A program made the translations under genes and the position numbers. The notes under the pieces are model-generated. The model ran no database searches. It worked only from the letters and a program-made list of their open reading frames with translations, and was not told where the DNA came from. Positions 43,591-52,810 of a stretch of DNA of 64,000 nucleotides are shown piece by piece. This stretch comes from Flexibacter flexilis DSM 6793 (lineage in GTDB: Bacteria > Bacteroidota > Bacteroidia > Cytophagales > Flexibacteraceae), in NCBI RefSeq assembly GCF_900112255.1, contig NZ_FOLE01000002.1:1-64000 (forward strand), given 5' to 3'. How positions within the stretch are numbered: position 1 is the first letter of the stretch; each line of letters begins with the position of its first letter.

Positions 43591-46500
43591 ATGAAATTAC
43601 GTCTATCTTCTCATTGGTCAAGGTATTACTTTTTATTATTGGGCTTTGGTGGTTTGTTTAGTATCAAAGCCTCAGCCCAAAACTCCGTTGGGATTGGTAC
43701 TAGCAATCCAAATGCAAATGCCGTTTTAGAACTTAAACCATTGGGCAAACAAGGCTTTATAATGCCTCGTCTTAATGCCTCTGATACACTTAGCTGGACA
43801 CTTAGTCCCAAAGAAAAAGGATTAGTCTTTTTCGATACAACTTCCACACGATTTTTTGTGTATGATGGTGCTTATTGGAAAGCCGTCGGCAGTGGTGCGG
43901 CGGCCACGGGTAGCGGCTGGGAATTGAATAGTGGGGTATTGTACCCGCAGGATTTGGCCAATGTGGTAAGTGTTGGCTCAAGTACAACAGATAATGACAC
44001 AAGGCTTTATGCCCGTAATGATGATGGTTTAGGCATTGCTTTATACGGCGATTCGCGGGCTACATTGCCAGGCACAACCGACCGAATTGGTGTGCGTGGC
44101 AATGCTCAAACAGATGATTTGACTTTCAGTAATGTATATGGTGCCAAGTTTACCGCCAGATCTACGAATAGCAGCCCAACAGTAGTGGGTGCGTACATGA
44201 GTGCGCGAGGCTCCACTGGGAGTGCGAGTTATGGTGGATTTTCTGAAATAGAATCTTCCAATTCTTTGGTCAATTATGGCTTCCGTACCAATGTACAAAG
44301 CTCAAGCCTTTTTAGCTCAAACTATGGTATGTATGCGAATATTTCGGGCGATGGCACAAACTATGGCATTTATTCGGCTGTTTCGGGTACGGGTGCTAAT
44401 TATGCTGGTGCATTTGTGGGCGGTGGTGTTGGTATTGGTACGAGTACACCACGCAGACTTTTGCACGTGGCTGGCGGCGTACAAATAGACACCTTGGCAG
44501 GCGTTGGCGTGCGAATGGTGGTAGCGGATGCCGATGGTAGTTTGTTTACACAAGAAATCCCTTCGGGTGGCGGTGGCTCTGCTTGGAGCTTGGACGGGAA
44601 TACGGGCATAGACCAAGATACTAATTTTATTGGGACAATAGATAAAAAACGCCTGAATTTCAGAACCAATAATGCGCCTCGCCTAACGATTGATCCCAAT
44701 GATGGCGCAGTTTCTATTCTACAAAATGGCGCAGATGCTACAGATTTAAGTACCCAATCACCAAGTGCGGAACTGCGTTTGGAGGGTTCGTATTGGAACA
44801 GCGACGCAGGTGCAGAACAAAAAGATGTGTTTAGAATTCAAAATATTCCTGATGCTGACGAGGATAATTCGGGTTGGTTACAATTTCGGTCAAATAATAA
44901 TCAGCACTTAATGAGCTTGCATAAAAATGGCGGAATGCTGATTGGGCATGATTTGGCCGCTAATTTTCCGCCGTTCAATGGTTTGGCTGTAGAAGGCTAT
45001 GTGGGCATAGGAACCACAACTCCAAGTCATCATTTGGAAATTTATAGTACTTATAATCCTACTGTAAAAGTTTTTAATGCAGATGCATGGCAAGCAGCAA
45101 GCCTTACAGCAAGTGGCTACGAAAGCATTTTAGAGTTTAAGAATAAGCTTATTTTGATGTCTAATTCCAGTGCAAGTGATGTTGGTAATGGCTCTGGTAA
45201 TGGGGTGATGCGTGTTAGTAATAATGGAATAGTGATTGCCCCAGATGAATCTTCCGTTTCTGCTTCGGCATGGCTTCATGTTAATTCTGATGGAGAAGGT
45301 ATAACGACACGCATAGAAAACACCAGTACTTCGGGTTCGCCTATTGCCTTAGACGTAGATGCTAGCGCAGAGGGAAGTAGTGGTATTGCTGCGCGGTTTT
45401 GGGGTGGATATAAAGGCATTGAGGCTTCGGCTCAAAATGAAGACGGAACAGGTGGCTGGTTTAAAGGTGGAGCTACAGGTGTAAGAGGTTATGCCGATGG
45501 CAATGGCTCTGAAAGCGGCAATACAGGGCTTATTGGCATGGCCGAAAATAATACAAATGGCAATATTGGGGCGAGCGGCTGGGCTTACGGCAACAGTGGT
45601 ACGATCATTGGCTTGAAAGGCATCGGCAACGGAAATCCTTACAACTCTTATGGTGTATGGGCAGGCACAAGTGCAGACGGTGGTATTGCGGGTAGCTTTA
45701 TTGCCGATGGCTCAGCTGACGTAATCGGTGTGTATGGCAAGGCCCCCAGCGATGCCAATAACTGGGCTGGTAAATTTGATGGAAAAGTACACGTAACCAA
45801 TGGGTTGTTGGTGGGTACTGAAGATGGTTCAGACGCTTTTAGTGTGAATGGTAAATTAAAAATAAATCCTTATGACGGGGACATGAATTTTAATGAGCAA
45901 ACGAGTAGCATCATTTTCCCTACTTTGCTTACCGATACCGAAGAGCCAATGATTTATATGTACAATACTGGTGATATTGGCAACAACAAAGGCCGTTACT
46001 TATTTTCTTATTCTCAGGATAACAAGAAAACAGGTTTGGCGTATGATGCAAGTTCCTTGCGTAGCGTATTCCGATTTGTGGATAATTCTACCGAAACACT
46101 TTATAATGTGCTGAATGTTAGCTTGCATAATCACAATGTAGGGATAAATGTAGATGACCCGTCTCATGCCTTACACGTATCTGGAGACGGCAAAATAGAA
46201 GGCGATTTTTATGTAACTGGCAATGCAGAGGCTTATAGTTTTATCTCCAGTTCCGACCGCCGTTACAAAAAAGATATTCGTAAGCTTTCGGGTGCGCTGA
46301 CCACCATCAAGCAACTGCGCGGCGTGAATTATTTGTGGCGCAAAGACGAGTTTAAAGACAAAAAGTTCGATGACCGTCTGCAAGTGGGTTTCATTGCGCA
46401 GGAAGTGGAAGCCATTGTACCAGAGCTTGTTCATACCGATTCGAAAGGTTTTAAAGCCGTGAATTACGCGCAATTTACCCCGATTCTGGTGGAAGCACTC

Positions 46501-46638
46501 AAAGAACAACAAGCTCTCATCGAGTCGCAAGCCCAACAAATACAGCAACTCAAAGCCGATTTGGGTATTTTGCGCAGCCTGCAAGAAGACGTGGCACACC
46601 TCAAAGCCGAATGGGCGGGCAGCACAGCCAAGAAATAA
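43591..46638 (+). CDS. Large secreted protein with C-terminal S74 autoprocessing chaperone
   Basis: This 1015-residue protein has a signal peptide at about 1-29. The middle is a Gly/Ser/Asn-rich beta repeat region with recurring VGIGTxxPxxxLxV units (NSVGIGTSNP near 31, GVGIGTSTP near 285, YVGIGTTTP near 470, VGINVDDPSHALHV near 850). The C-terminal S74 intramolecular chaperone has the Ser-Lys dyad S888 and K893 in SSDRRYKKD, then VGFIAQEVEAIVPEL, VNYAQFTPILVEALKEQQ and a closing coiled coil. In phage tail fibres this domain guides trimer folding and cuts itself off. Here the signal peptide points to a cell-surface fibre or adhesin; the receptor is unknown. Confidence 0.92.
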   Translation: MKLRLSSHWSRYYFLLLGFGGLFSIKASAQNSVGIGTSNPNANAVLELKPLGKQGFIMPRLNASDTLSWTLSPKEKGLVFFDTTSTRFFVYDGAYWKAVGSGAAATGSGWELNSGVLYPQDLANVVSVGSSTTDNDTRLYARNDDGLGIALYGDSRATLPGTTDRIGVRGNAQTDDLTFSNVYGAKFTARSTNSSPTVVGAYMSARGSTGSASYGGFSEIESSNSLVNYGFRTNVQSSSLFSSNYGMYANISGDGTNYGIYSAVSGTGANYAGAFVGGGVGIGTSTPRRLLHVAGGVQIDTLAGVGVRMVVADADGSLFTQEIPSGGGGSAWSLDGNTGIDQDTNFIGTIDKKRLNFRTNNAPRLTIDPNDGAVSILQNGADATDLSTQSPSAELRLEGSYWNSDAGAEQKDVFRIQNIPDADEDNSGWLQFRSNNNQHLMSLHKNGGMLIGHDLAANFPPFNGLAVEGYVGIGTTTPSHHLEIYSTYNPTVKVFNADAWQAASLTASGYESILEFKNKLILMSNSSASDVGNGSGNGVMRVSNNGIVIAPDESSVSASAWLHVNSDGEGITTRIENTSTSGSPIALDVDASAEGSSGIAARFWGGYKGIEASAQNEDGTGGWFKGGATGVRGYADGNGSESGNTGLIGMAENNTNGNIGASGWAYGNSGTIIGLKGIGNGNPYNSYGVWAGTSADGGIAGSFIADGSADVIGVYGKAPSDANNWAGKFDGKVHVTNGLLVGTEDGSDAFSVNGKLKINPYDGDMNFNEQTSSIIFPTLLTDTEEPMIYMYNTGDIGNNKGRYLFSYSQDNKKTGLAYDASSLRSVFRFVDNSTETLYNVLNVSLHNHNVGINVDDPSHALHVSGDGKIEGDFYVTGNAEAYSFISSSDRRYKKDIRKLSGALTTIKQLRGVNYLWRKDEFKDKKFDDRLQVGFIAQEVEAIVPELVHTDSKGFKAVNYAQFTPILVEALKEQQALIESQAQQIQQLKADLGILRSLQEDVAHLKAEWAGSTAKK

Positions 46639-46668
46639 TATTCAATCATAACATCACTATACAAATGA

Positions 46669-46695
46669 GCCTTTGCCGCGTGCAAGGGCTTTTTT
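46669..46695 (+). terminator. Terminator of the S74 gene
   Basis: GCCTTTGC pairs with GCAAGGGC (one wobble) and is followed by six T. Confidence 0.65.
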
Positions 46696-46796
46696 GATAA
46701 TAGATTGAATGTTTTTCAGCGAATTATTTGGCGATTATCTTTCGGAAATATGTTAATTTTGCCATTCTAAAAGGTATTTTCATAACCAATCGCACT

Positions 46797-48203
46797 ATGA
46801 GTTTAACTGCAACCAAGCCCTCTTTGGCCGAAATGGTAGAGGCATTAGGCCAAATTGTTGGGAAAGAATTTGTTTTTGTAGATAACGAAACGCTCGAAAA
46901 CTATTCGCACGACGAAACCGAAGACCTACATTTTTTGCCAGACGTGGTCATCAAACCCGCTAACACTGAGCAAGTAAGCCAAGTAATGCGCTATTGCAAC
47001 GAGCACTTGATTCCCGTAACGGCACGCGGCGCAGGTACTGGCCTGAGTGGTGCGGCATTGCCTGTGCGCAAAGGCGTGTTGATGTCGATGGAGCGTTTTA
47101 ACAAAATCCTGAACATAGACGAAAGAAACCATCAGGCAACCGTAGAACCTGGCGTAGTAACCGAATTTTTGCAAGAAGCCGTTAAAGAAAAAGGCTTGTT
47201 CTATCCCGTGGACCCAGCCAGCAAAGGCAGTTGCTTTATTGGCGGCAATGTGTCGCAGTCGTCGGGCGGCCCAAGAGCCGTAAAATATGGCACTACGCGC
47301 GATTATATCCTGAATTTGGAAGTAGTGTTACCGTCGGGAGACGTGATTTGGACGGGTGCAAACGTGCTGAAATATTCTACGGGCTACAACCTGACGCAAC
47401 TCATGGTGGGCAGCGAAGGAACATTAGGGATTATCACCAAAATCGTCGTGAAGTTGCGCACTTACCCAAAAAATAACTTGGTGTTGCTGGTGCCTTTTGC
47501 TTCGGCGGAACAGGCTTGCGAGGCGGTTTCTGCGATTTTTATGGCGGGGCTTGTGCCTTCGTGTCTGGAATTTATGGAACGCGATGCCATAGACTGGGCG
47601 ATTGATTATACAGGTTCGTCGGTGGTCGTGCCTGCGCATATTCAGGCGCATTTGCTCATTGAGCTGGACGGCAACGAAATGGATTTGCTTTACCAAGATG
47701 CCGAACGTTTGTACGGTGTGCTGGAGCAATACGAAGTAGGCGATATTTTGCTGGGTGAGTCGGCACAACAAAAAGAAGAACTTTGGTTGTTGCGTCGCAA
47801 AGCTCCGTATGCAGTGCGTCATAATTCTGTTTATAAAGAAGAAGATACGGTAGTTCCGCGTGCGCATTTGCCGCAACTGCTGAAGGGCGTAAAAGACATC
47901 GGCAACCGTTACGGCTTCAAATCAGTGTGTTATGGCCACGCAGGGGACGGAAACTTGCACGTAAATATTATCAAGGCGGGACTTTCGGAGGAAGATTGGC
48001 ATTCGCAATTACCGAAAGCAATTACCGAAATTTTTGAATTGTGTGTGAGCTTAGGCGGTACGATTTCGGGCGAGCATGGCATCGGATTTGTTCAAAAACC
48101 GTATATCGGCATCGCGGTCAGTGATTTGCAACTGGAAATTATGCGCGGTATTAAGCGCGTTTTTGACCCCAACAATATATTGAATCCTGATAAGATTTTC
48201 TAA
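46797..48203 (+). CDS. FAD-linked oxidase, GlcD/D-lactate dehydrogenase type
   Basis: The ATG at 46797 (MSLTATKPS) gives 468 residues; a start at 46728 adds 23 residues of doubtful sequence. The N-terminal FAD-binding domain (type 4) has RGAGTGLSGAALP, PGVVTEFLQEAV and GGNVSQSSGGPRAVKYGTTRDY. The C-terminal oxidase domain has the metal/substrate His motifs CYGHAGDGNLHVNI and SGEHGIGF. It oxidises a 2-hydroxyacid (glycolate or D-lactate); sequence alone does not decide between them. It is monocistronic with a terminator at 48289. Confidence 0.93.
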   Translation: MSLTATKPSLAEMVEALGQIVGKEFVFVDNETLENYSHDETEDLHFLPDVVIKPANTEQVSQVMRYCNEHLIPVTARGAGTGLSGAALPVRKGVLMSMERFNKILNIDERNHQATVEPGVVTEFLQEAVKEKGLFYPVDPASKGSCFIGGNVSQSSGGPRAVKYGTTRDYILNLEVVLPSGDVIWTGANVLKYSTGYNLTQLMVGSEGTLGIITKIVVKLRTYPKNNLVLLVPFASAEQACEAVSAIFMAGLVPSCLEFMERDAIDWAIDYTGSSVVVPAHIQAHLLIELDGNEMDLLYQDAERLYGVLEQYEVGDILLGESAQQKEELWLLRRKAPYAVRHNSVYKEEDTVVPRAHLPQLLKGVKDIGNRYGFKSVCYGHAGDGNLHVNIIKAGLSEEDWHSQLPKAITEIFELCVSLGGTISGEHGIGFVQKPYIGIAVSDLQLEIMRGIKRVFDPNNILNPDKIF

Positions 48204-48288
48204 TTAATGAAAACGATACATCATACGCAATAGGTTTGTTATCAATAAAACCTAACATGATACTGTTTTTGTGATAATAAAAAGTTGG

Positions 48289-48326
48289 AAAGCACACCAA
48301 GAACTTTGTATCTTGGTGTGCTTTTT
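48289..48326 (+). terminator. Terminator of the FAD oxidase gene
   Basis: AAAGCACACCAAG pairs perfectly with CTTGGTGTGCTTT and is followed by TT. Confidence 0.8.
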
Positions 48327-48370
48327 ATGTTATATACAGCCCCATTTACACACTTAACCTATAACACAGT

Positions 48371-49135
48371 ATGAAAACCATCTTTGGTATTGTGCTTGCT
48401 GGCTTGCTCCTTGGCATTGTTTTTACAGGTATAACGCTACTATCCGAAATTTTTGGTCTGAGCCGTATTTCTGATTATTTCAGCACTTACTCAGGTAGTA
48501 TGTCGTATAAGTATTATAAAATCACGTTTCGGCCAATCGCTAAGCAATCGGTGGAAGATATTAGCTTTCCAAACCTGAAATATGGTTATGAATTGGATGA
48601 TAACAAGTTACTAAAAGTCAATGTTTTACAGTCAGAAATTCCATATCAAAACATTGAGTACATCTTTTATAATACCAAAAATATAAGCGCAACTTTCAGC
48701 CCAGACAGTATTTATTTGGCTTGGGTGGGCATACGCGGCAATTATTTTTCTTTCCCATTTCGGGACAAATACGGTTTTCAGATTACACAAGTGTCGGCTT
48801 ATGTCGGTGCGGACGAAGAAGTTTCTATTTACCCGACACTAGAAGCCAATTGGGCAAATGGCTTGAAGCTATACGCTTGGGTTTCGATTTTTTTGGAAAC
48901 ACTGTTTTTGATGGCATTGGTTAGCCTCCTGAACATGGACGAACCCAATCGTTACGCCCGATTTTTCCCTATTTTGTTTATTGTGTTGTTTGGGGCGGCT
49001 GGTTTGTATGTAGATTATGTGGACTACGAGGCAATGGGTTGGCCTATTTTTCGCCCAATCTTAATTTTGCTGCTGATTGGCTGGTATTTGTACACTTTAT
49101 TTTTTCCAGAGGAGGAATTAGAAAAAACAGCGTAA
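48371..49135 (+). CDS. Hypothetical membrane protein with four TM helices
   Basis: The protein has 254 residues. One N-terminal helix (about 5-24) is followed by an extracytoplasmic domain of about 140 residues that includes KYYKITFRPIAK and NIEYIFYNTKN. Three helices follow at about 174-190, 198-216 and 225-242, and the tail is acidic. No family is recognised. It ends before a terminator shared with the convergent receptor gene, and no partner gene is obvious. Confidence 0.8.
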   Translation: MKTIFGIVLAGLLLGIVFTGITLLSEIFGLSRISDYFSTYSGSMSYKYYKITFRPIAKQSVEDISFPNLKYGYELDDNKLLKVNVLQSEIPYQNIEYIFYNTKNISATFSPDSIYLAWVGIRGNYFSFPFRDKYGFQITQVSAYVGADEEVSIYPTLEANWANGLKLYAWVSIFLETLFLMALVSLLNMDEPNRYARFFPILFIVLFGAAGLYVDYVDYEAMGWPIFRPILILLLIGWYLYTLFFPEEELEKTA

Positions 49136-49150
49136 CATTCTCCAAACATA

Positions 49151-49186
49151 AAAAAGCCCTTCACAATCATGCGAAGGGCTTTTTAT
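49151..49186. terminator. Bidirectional terminator
   Basis: AAAAAGCCCTTC pairs with GAAGGGCTTTTT. It lies between two convergent genes. Confidence 0.8.
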
Positions 49187-49213
49187 TGAAAAATAGTCTT
49201 ATGGAAGACTTAA

Positions 49214-51997
49214 TTAGAATTTATAGCTGAAAGCCAATGAAATGCTGCTTCCCATGCGTGTTTCAAACAATACGTTGTCTTTGTCGCGGTTCAGTTTGCC
49301 GTTTTTGTCGTTGTCTTGGTACAACAACAGACGTTGCGCCAACAAGTCGCCACAGTTTACTTTGATTTCCATTTTGTTGGTAAATGATTTGCTAAACTGC
49401 ATATCTACAACAGTGCGCGGATTTTCCCACAAAGAAGCATAATCGGCATTACCTACGTTATTGATGCGGCGGCCTACACGGTTCACACTCAAGTTCACGT
49501 CAAACAAATGTTCTTCGTCGGAGTAGTTAATGCCAGCGTTGATGATGTATGAAGATTGGCCTTGCATTGGGCGGCTGCTTTCGCCCATTTGCGTTTTTAG
49601 ATTACCTAAATCCACCGACGATTTGATGAGCGATAAGTTGCCGAATACGGTTAGGCGTTCAAATATTTTAACGGTTGGGTCTATGCGAACCAAGTTTTGG
49701 CGTACATCAAATTCTAGACCGTAGTTTACAGCCGTCGGAACATTGACAAAGCTACTCAAACGGAAGCTGCCCGCAGGTGTAAGTGTTTTTTCGATAGGGT
49801 TGTCAAAATGCTTGTAGAACACCGAAGCCGATAGCACTTGACCAGCACCAGGGTAATATTCGTAACGCAAATCAACGTTGTTCACTTTCGTGCGTTTGAT
49901 GTCTGGGTTACCTGCAATCATCATTACATCATTGAAATCATAGAATTGGAATGGGGCAAGTTCTCTAAACTCAGGGCGTGAAACCGTTTGGGAAACCGAT
50001 GCACGCAAGTTGCTTTTTTGCGTTAGAGAATACACTACGTTAAGCGATGGCAGCACGTCAGTAATTGTGTTATCCAAATTTACTGATGGTGCTAAATCGG
50101 GGTTACTGTCGCCAGTTTTGTACGACACAAATGTTTGGTTGTAGCTTTCCATACGCACGCCACCAATGAAACGGAACTTGCCTACTGTGGCATCGCTCAT
50201 CAAGAAAGCAGCTTTAAGCGTAGAAGTTGCGTCATAATGGTCGGCCAATGTAGTAGATTCGCTAATCGTGATGCCTTTGTTTTGTACGTTTTTATTGGCA
50301 AAAATAGAATCTATTGCATAGCCCAAATATTTTTCAGAATACGCATCGCCTTGGATGTAACCCAATTGGCGAGCATCAAATTTACGTGTACGAGCTTGGC
50401 GATACACACCCGCTTTTACGTTAATGTTTTGGTAAACAGGCATACTAAAGTCCACGGCTTGGCTCCACGAAGACTCGTTGAGTTTAGAATAAAAACGACC
50501 GCCGAAGTCAGCTTGTGCGCTATTGCTCAAACTCATTTTAAGGGCTTCTGTTGGATTGTCGATTGCGCGTTGGTACGTGATGCGGCGCAAATCGGGTACG
50601 TTACGACGGCTGTCGTTATAGCCTACGTTCCAATTGGCTTTTATTTTGGTAGCAGGGAAATAATGTTCGCCTGTAAGTTGGTTGCTCAACAATTGATTTT
50701 GTGTGTACCAGAACATCGTACTTTCCTGATAGTTGCCATTTTCGTAGCTATTGCCTTTACGCATGGTCGTTTGGTCGGAAGTATTGATGTTATAAAGATT
50801 TTTGAGGCTAATCTTGTTGTTGTCATCTACTTTATAAGACAAGTTCCAAAGTACACCCGCCAAGATAGTACGTGTATATTGGTCGTTGGTATAATCTACG
50901 AGTTGGTCGGTGTTGGCGTAATCTCTGCGTTTGATTTGGCGATAGCGGTAGTTGTCGTAATACGATATTGAAGCCATGCTTCCGAACTTTCCAATTTGAT
51001 GTCCTGCCGAAAACTGAAACGAACTACCAGGGCGCATGGCCGAATATTTAGTAGGTTTCCAAGTGTTTTGAAATTTTTGTGCCAATGCGTTAATATCATC
51101 GTTTTTCCAATTGTCCACCAATTTTCTAAACTCTGCCGTAGAAGGCATTCCTTTTGGCATGGCGCGTGTGTTATCGTCGAGGCCGAGCCAATCGGTTTTG
51201 CCGCGTTGGCTACCATAAAAAGGCTTAAAAGTCGTTTGACTGTGGAAGTTTGCACCCACAGAAACCGAATAAAAATTTTCGTCAGGAATATCTTTTGTTT
51301 TTACCTGAATCGCGCCACCTGCAAAATCAGCTGGCAAATCTGGTGTAGCCGTCTTGGCAATTACTACGCTTTCGATAAGGTTGGCAGGAAAAATATCAAA
51401 CGCGAAGGCTTTGCGGTCTGGTTCTGTGCTCAAAAGCGGTGCGCCATTGAGGTACGCCGAGTTGTAGCGTTCGTTTAGGCCGCGAATAATCGCGAATTTG
51501 TTATCTTGGATACTTGCTCCACTCACGCGGCGCAACACATCGCTGGTGCTACGGTCTGGCGTTTTGCGAATAAGTTCTGCCGACACACCGTCAGAGATAA
51601 CTGCACTTTTGCGGCGTTCTAATACTAAAGCGTCGTGCGATTCGCGTTTGAAAGTAGCCACGATTTCTACTTCCTGTAAACTGTTAGAGGCTTCCTCCAA
51701 CACTACATTGAGCGTTGTGGTTTTACCTTCATCTACTTTCACCCCTTCTATTTTTTGGGTGTTGTACGAAATAAAACTCACTTGCAGCGCGTAAGTGCCC
51801 GCCGCGACATTAATACTATAATGTCCGTCAAGGTCAGTGGCTGCGCCAGTAGTCGTACCTGCAATCACCACGTTTACGCCGATAAGCGGCTCGCCCGTAG
51901 TTTTGTCAATTACTTTCCCCGCGATTTTGCCGTTACCAGCCAAAACCGCAACACTCATCACAACTTGAATCAAAAGCAATAGTAATAGCTTTTTCAT
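49214..51997 (-). CDS. TonB-dependent receptor with carboxypeptidase-like N-terminal domain
   Basis: This 927-residue protein has a signal peptide at about 1-20. A carboxypeptidase-like domain follows (about 24-108, GKIAGKVIDKTTGEPLIGV). Next come the plug (about 120-255, with SDVLRRVSGASIQDNKFAIIRG and GAIQVKTKD) and a barrel ending in SISLAFSYKF with the terminal aromatic residue expected for outer-membrane insertion. It imports a large ligand using energy from ExbB/ExbD/TonB. No SusD partner follows, so it is not a typical glycan pair; the ligand is unknown. Its upstream region is the long AT-rich stretch shared with the receptor at 52811. Confidence 0.94.
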   Translation of the reverse strand: MKKLLLLLLIQVVMSVAVLAGNGKIAGKVIDKTTGEPLIGVNVVIAGTTTGAATDLDGHYSINVAAGTYALQVSFISYNTQKIEGVKVDEGKTTTLNVVLEEASNSLQEVEIVATFKRESHDALVLERRKSAVISDGVSAELIRKTPDRSTSDVLRRVSGASIQDNKFAIIRGLNERYNSAYLNGAPLLSTEPDRKAFAFDIFPANLIESVVIAKTATPDLPADFAGGAIQVKTKDIPDENFYSVSVGANFHSQTTFKPFYGSQRGKTDWLGLDDNTRAMPKGMPSTAEFRKLVDNWKNDDINALAQKFQNTWKPTKYSAMRPGSSFQFSAGHQIGKFGSMASISYYDNYRYRQIKRRDYANTDQLVDYTNDQYTRTILAGVLWNLSYKVDDNNKISLKNLYNINTSDQTTMRKGNSYENGNYQESTMFWYTQNQLLSNQLTGEHYFPATKIKANWNVGYNDSRRNVPDLRRITYQRAIDNPTEALKMSLSNSAQADFGGRFYSKLNESSWSQAVDFSMPVYQNINVKAGVYRQARTRKFDARQLGYIQGDAYSEKYLGYAIDSIFANKNVQNKGITISESTTLADHYDATSTLKAAFLMSDATVGKFRFIGGVRMESYNQTFVSYKTGDSNPDLAPSVNLDNTITDVLPSLNVVYSLTQKSNLRASVSQTVSRPEFRELAPFQFYDFNDVMMIAGNPDIKRTKVNNVDLRYEYYPGAGQVLSASVFYKHFDNPIEKTLTPAGSFRLSSFVNVPTAVNYGLEFDVRQNLVRIDPTVKIFERLTVFGNLSLIKSSVDLGNLKTQMGESSRPMQGQSSYIINAGINYSDEEHLFDVNLSVNRVGRRINNVGNADYASLWENPRTVVDMQFSKSFTNKMEIKVNCGDLLAQRLLLYQDNDKNGKLNRDKDNVLFETRMGSSISLAFSYKF

Positions 51998-52313
51998 AAA
52001 ATAGTTTTTTAGTTTTTCTCTGAAATACAGAGGGTTACAGGTGAAACTTAGTCGTTCGAAATTTGATGCGAAAGTAGTCGGAGCAAAACAACCGTGAGTT
52101 ATGCACTTATTAAGGGTGCGTTATATTTAAAAAAGCCACTTTTAATTGAAAATCAGAGTTTTGTATCGTGTAACAAATGTTATTATTAACAAATACTTTA
52201 CAATTCCTGAACCAGTCGATAAAACAATGGAATAGTACTAAAGTATCTCTATTATACTAAAAATCAATTTATTAGCAAAGTTGTGCTGTGCAGCCTTCTA
52301 TCAAAGTAAGGCT

Positions 52314-52331
52314 TATTGAAATATTTCAATA
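52314..52331. promoter_or_regulatory. 18-bp perfect palindrome, candidate operator
   Basis: TATTGAAATATTTCAATA is fully palindromic and sits in an imperfect extension GGC(T)...AGCC. It lies about 480 bp from the plus-strand receptor gene and 315 bp from the minus-strand one. The sequence differs from the classical Fur box. Confidence 0.45.
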
Positions 52332-52685
52332 GCCAAACAGTTTGGAACGGCAGCCAAACATTTAAAAAAGCCTATTGATTAAAAAAAGGAGCGTTTGCGA
52401 TTAATATTCTCAACAGAAACAAAAGGGCAAAAAAGGTCATTACTTCATTTGCAAACGTTTGCGGCACGCATTTAAAACTATGTTAAATGCAACGAAACAC
52501 CCGTCTTATTCTTGGTTTTTGGAGAAGGATTTAGAGAAAAACAACATTATAACACTGCTTATCTGTTGTAATGTTATGATTTTCAATCTTTTTACTTAGC
52601 AGTTGAATAATGCTATTACTATGTAATGTTTTTGTTTTTATTACAAGTAATCATTTGGTTTTTATTGGACTAATTGCCAAAGAAT

Positions 52686-52699
52686 CTATTGAAATATTT
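52686..52699. promoter_or_regulatory. Partial second copy of the palindrome
   Basis: CTATTGAAATATTT repeats 14 nt of the reverse complement of the 52314 palindrome, 112-125 bp upstream of the receptor at 52811. Confidence 0.4.
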
Positions 52700-52810
52700 T
52701 ACTTTTCTCTGTTAAATAAAAAATATATTTTATACAAAGATTATTTTTCAGAATTAAAAACGGAATTATTCAATTAGTATGATTTTTTGCACCAAATCTA
52801 TATCAATGTT

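Larger units (their letters stand above)
51998..52810. other. Long AT-rich region between two divergent receptor genes
   Basis: This 813-bp stretch contains no convincing gene. It carries an 18-bp palindrome and a 14-nt partial second copy (listed separately). A TACTTTCG sequence, one base off TAnnTTTG on the minus strand, lies at 52068-52075 and might drive the receptor at 49214-51997. Much of it is runs of A and T. I saw no cobalamin-riboswitch B12 box. Confidence 0.6.

Noticed and set aside
51998-52810. Cobalamin riboswitch upstream of the TonB receptor genes
   Set aside because: No conserved B12-box sequence could be found on either strand.
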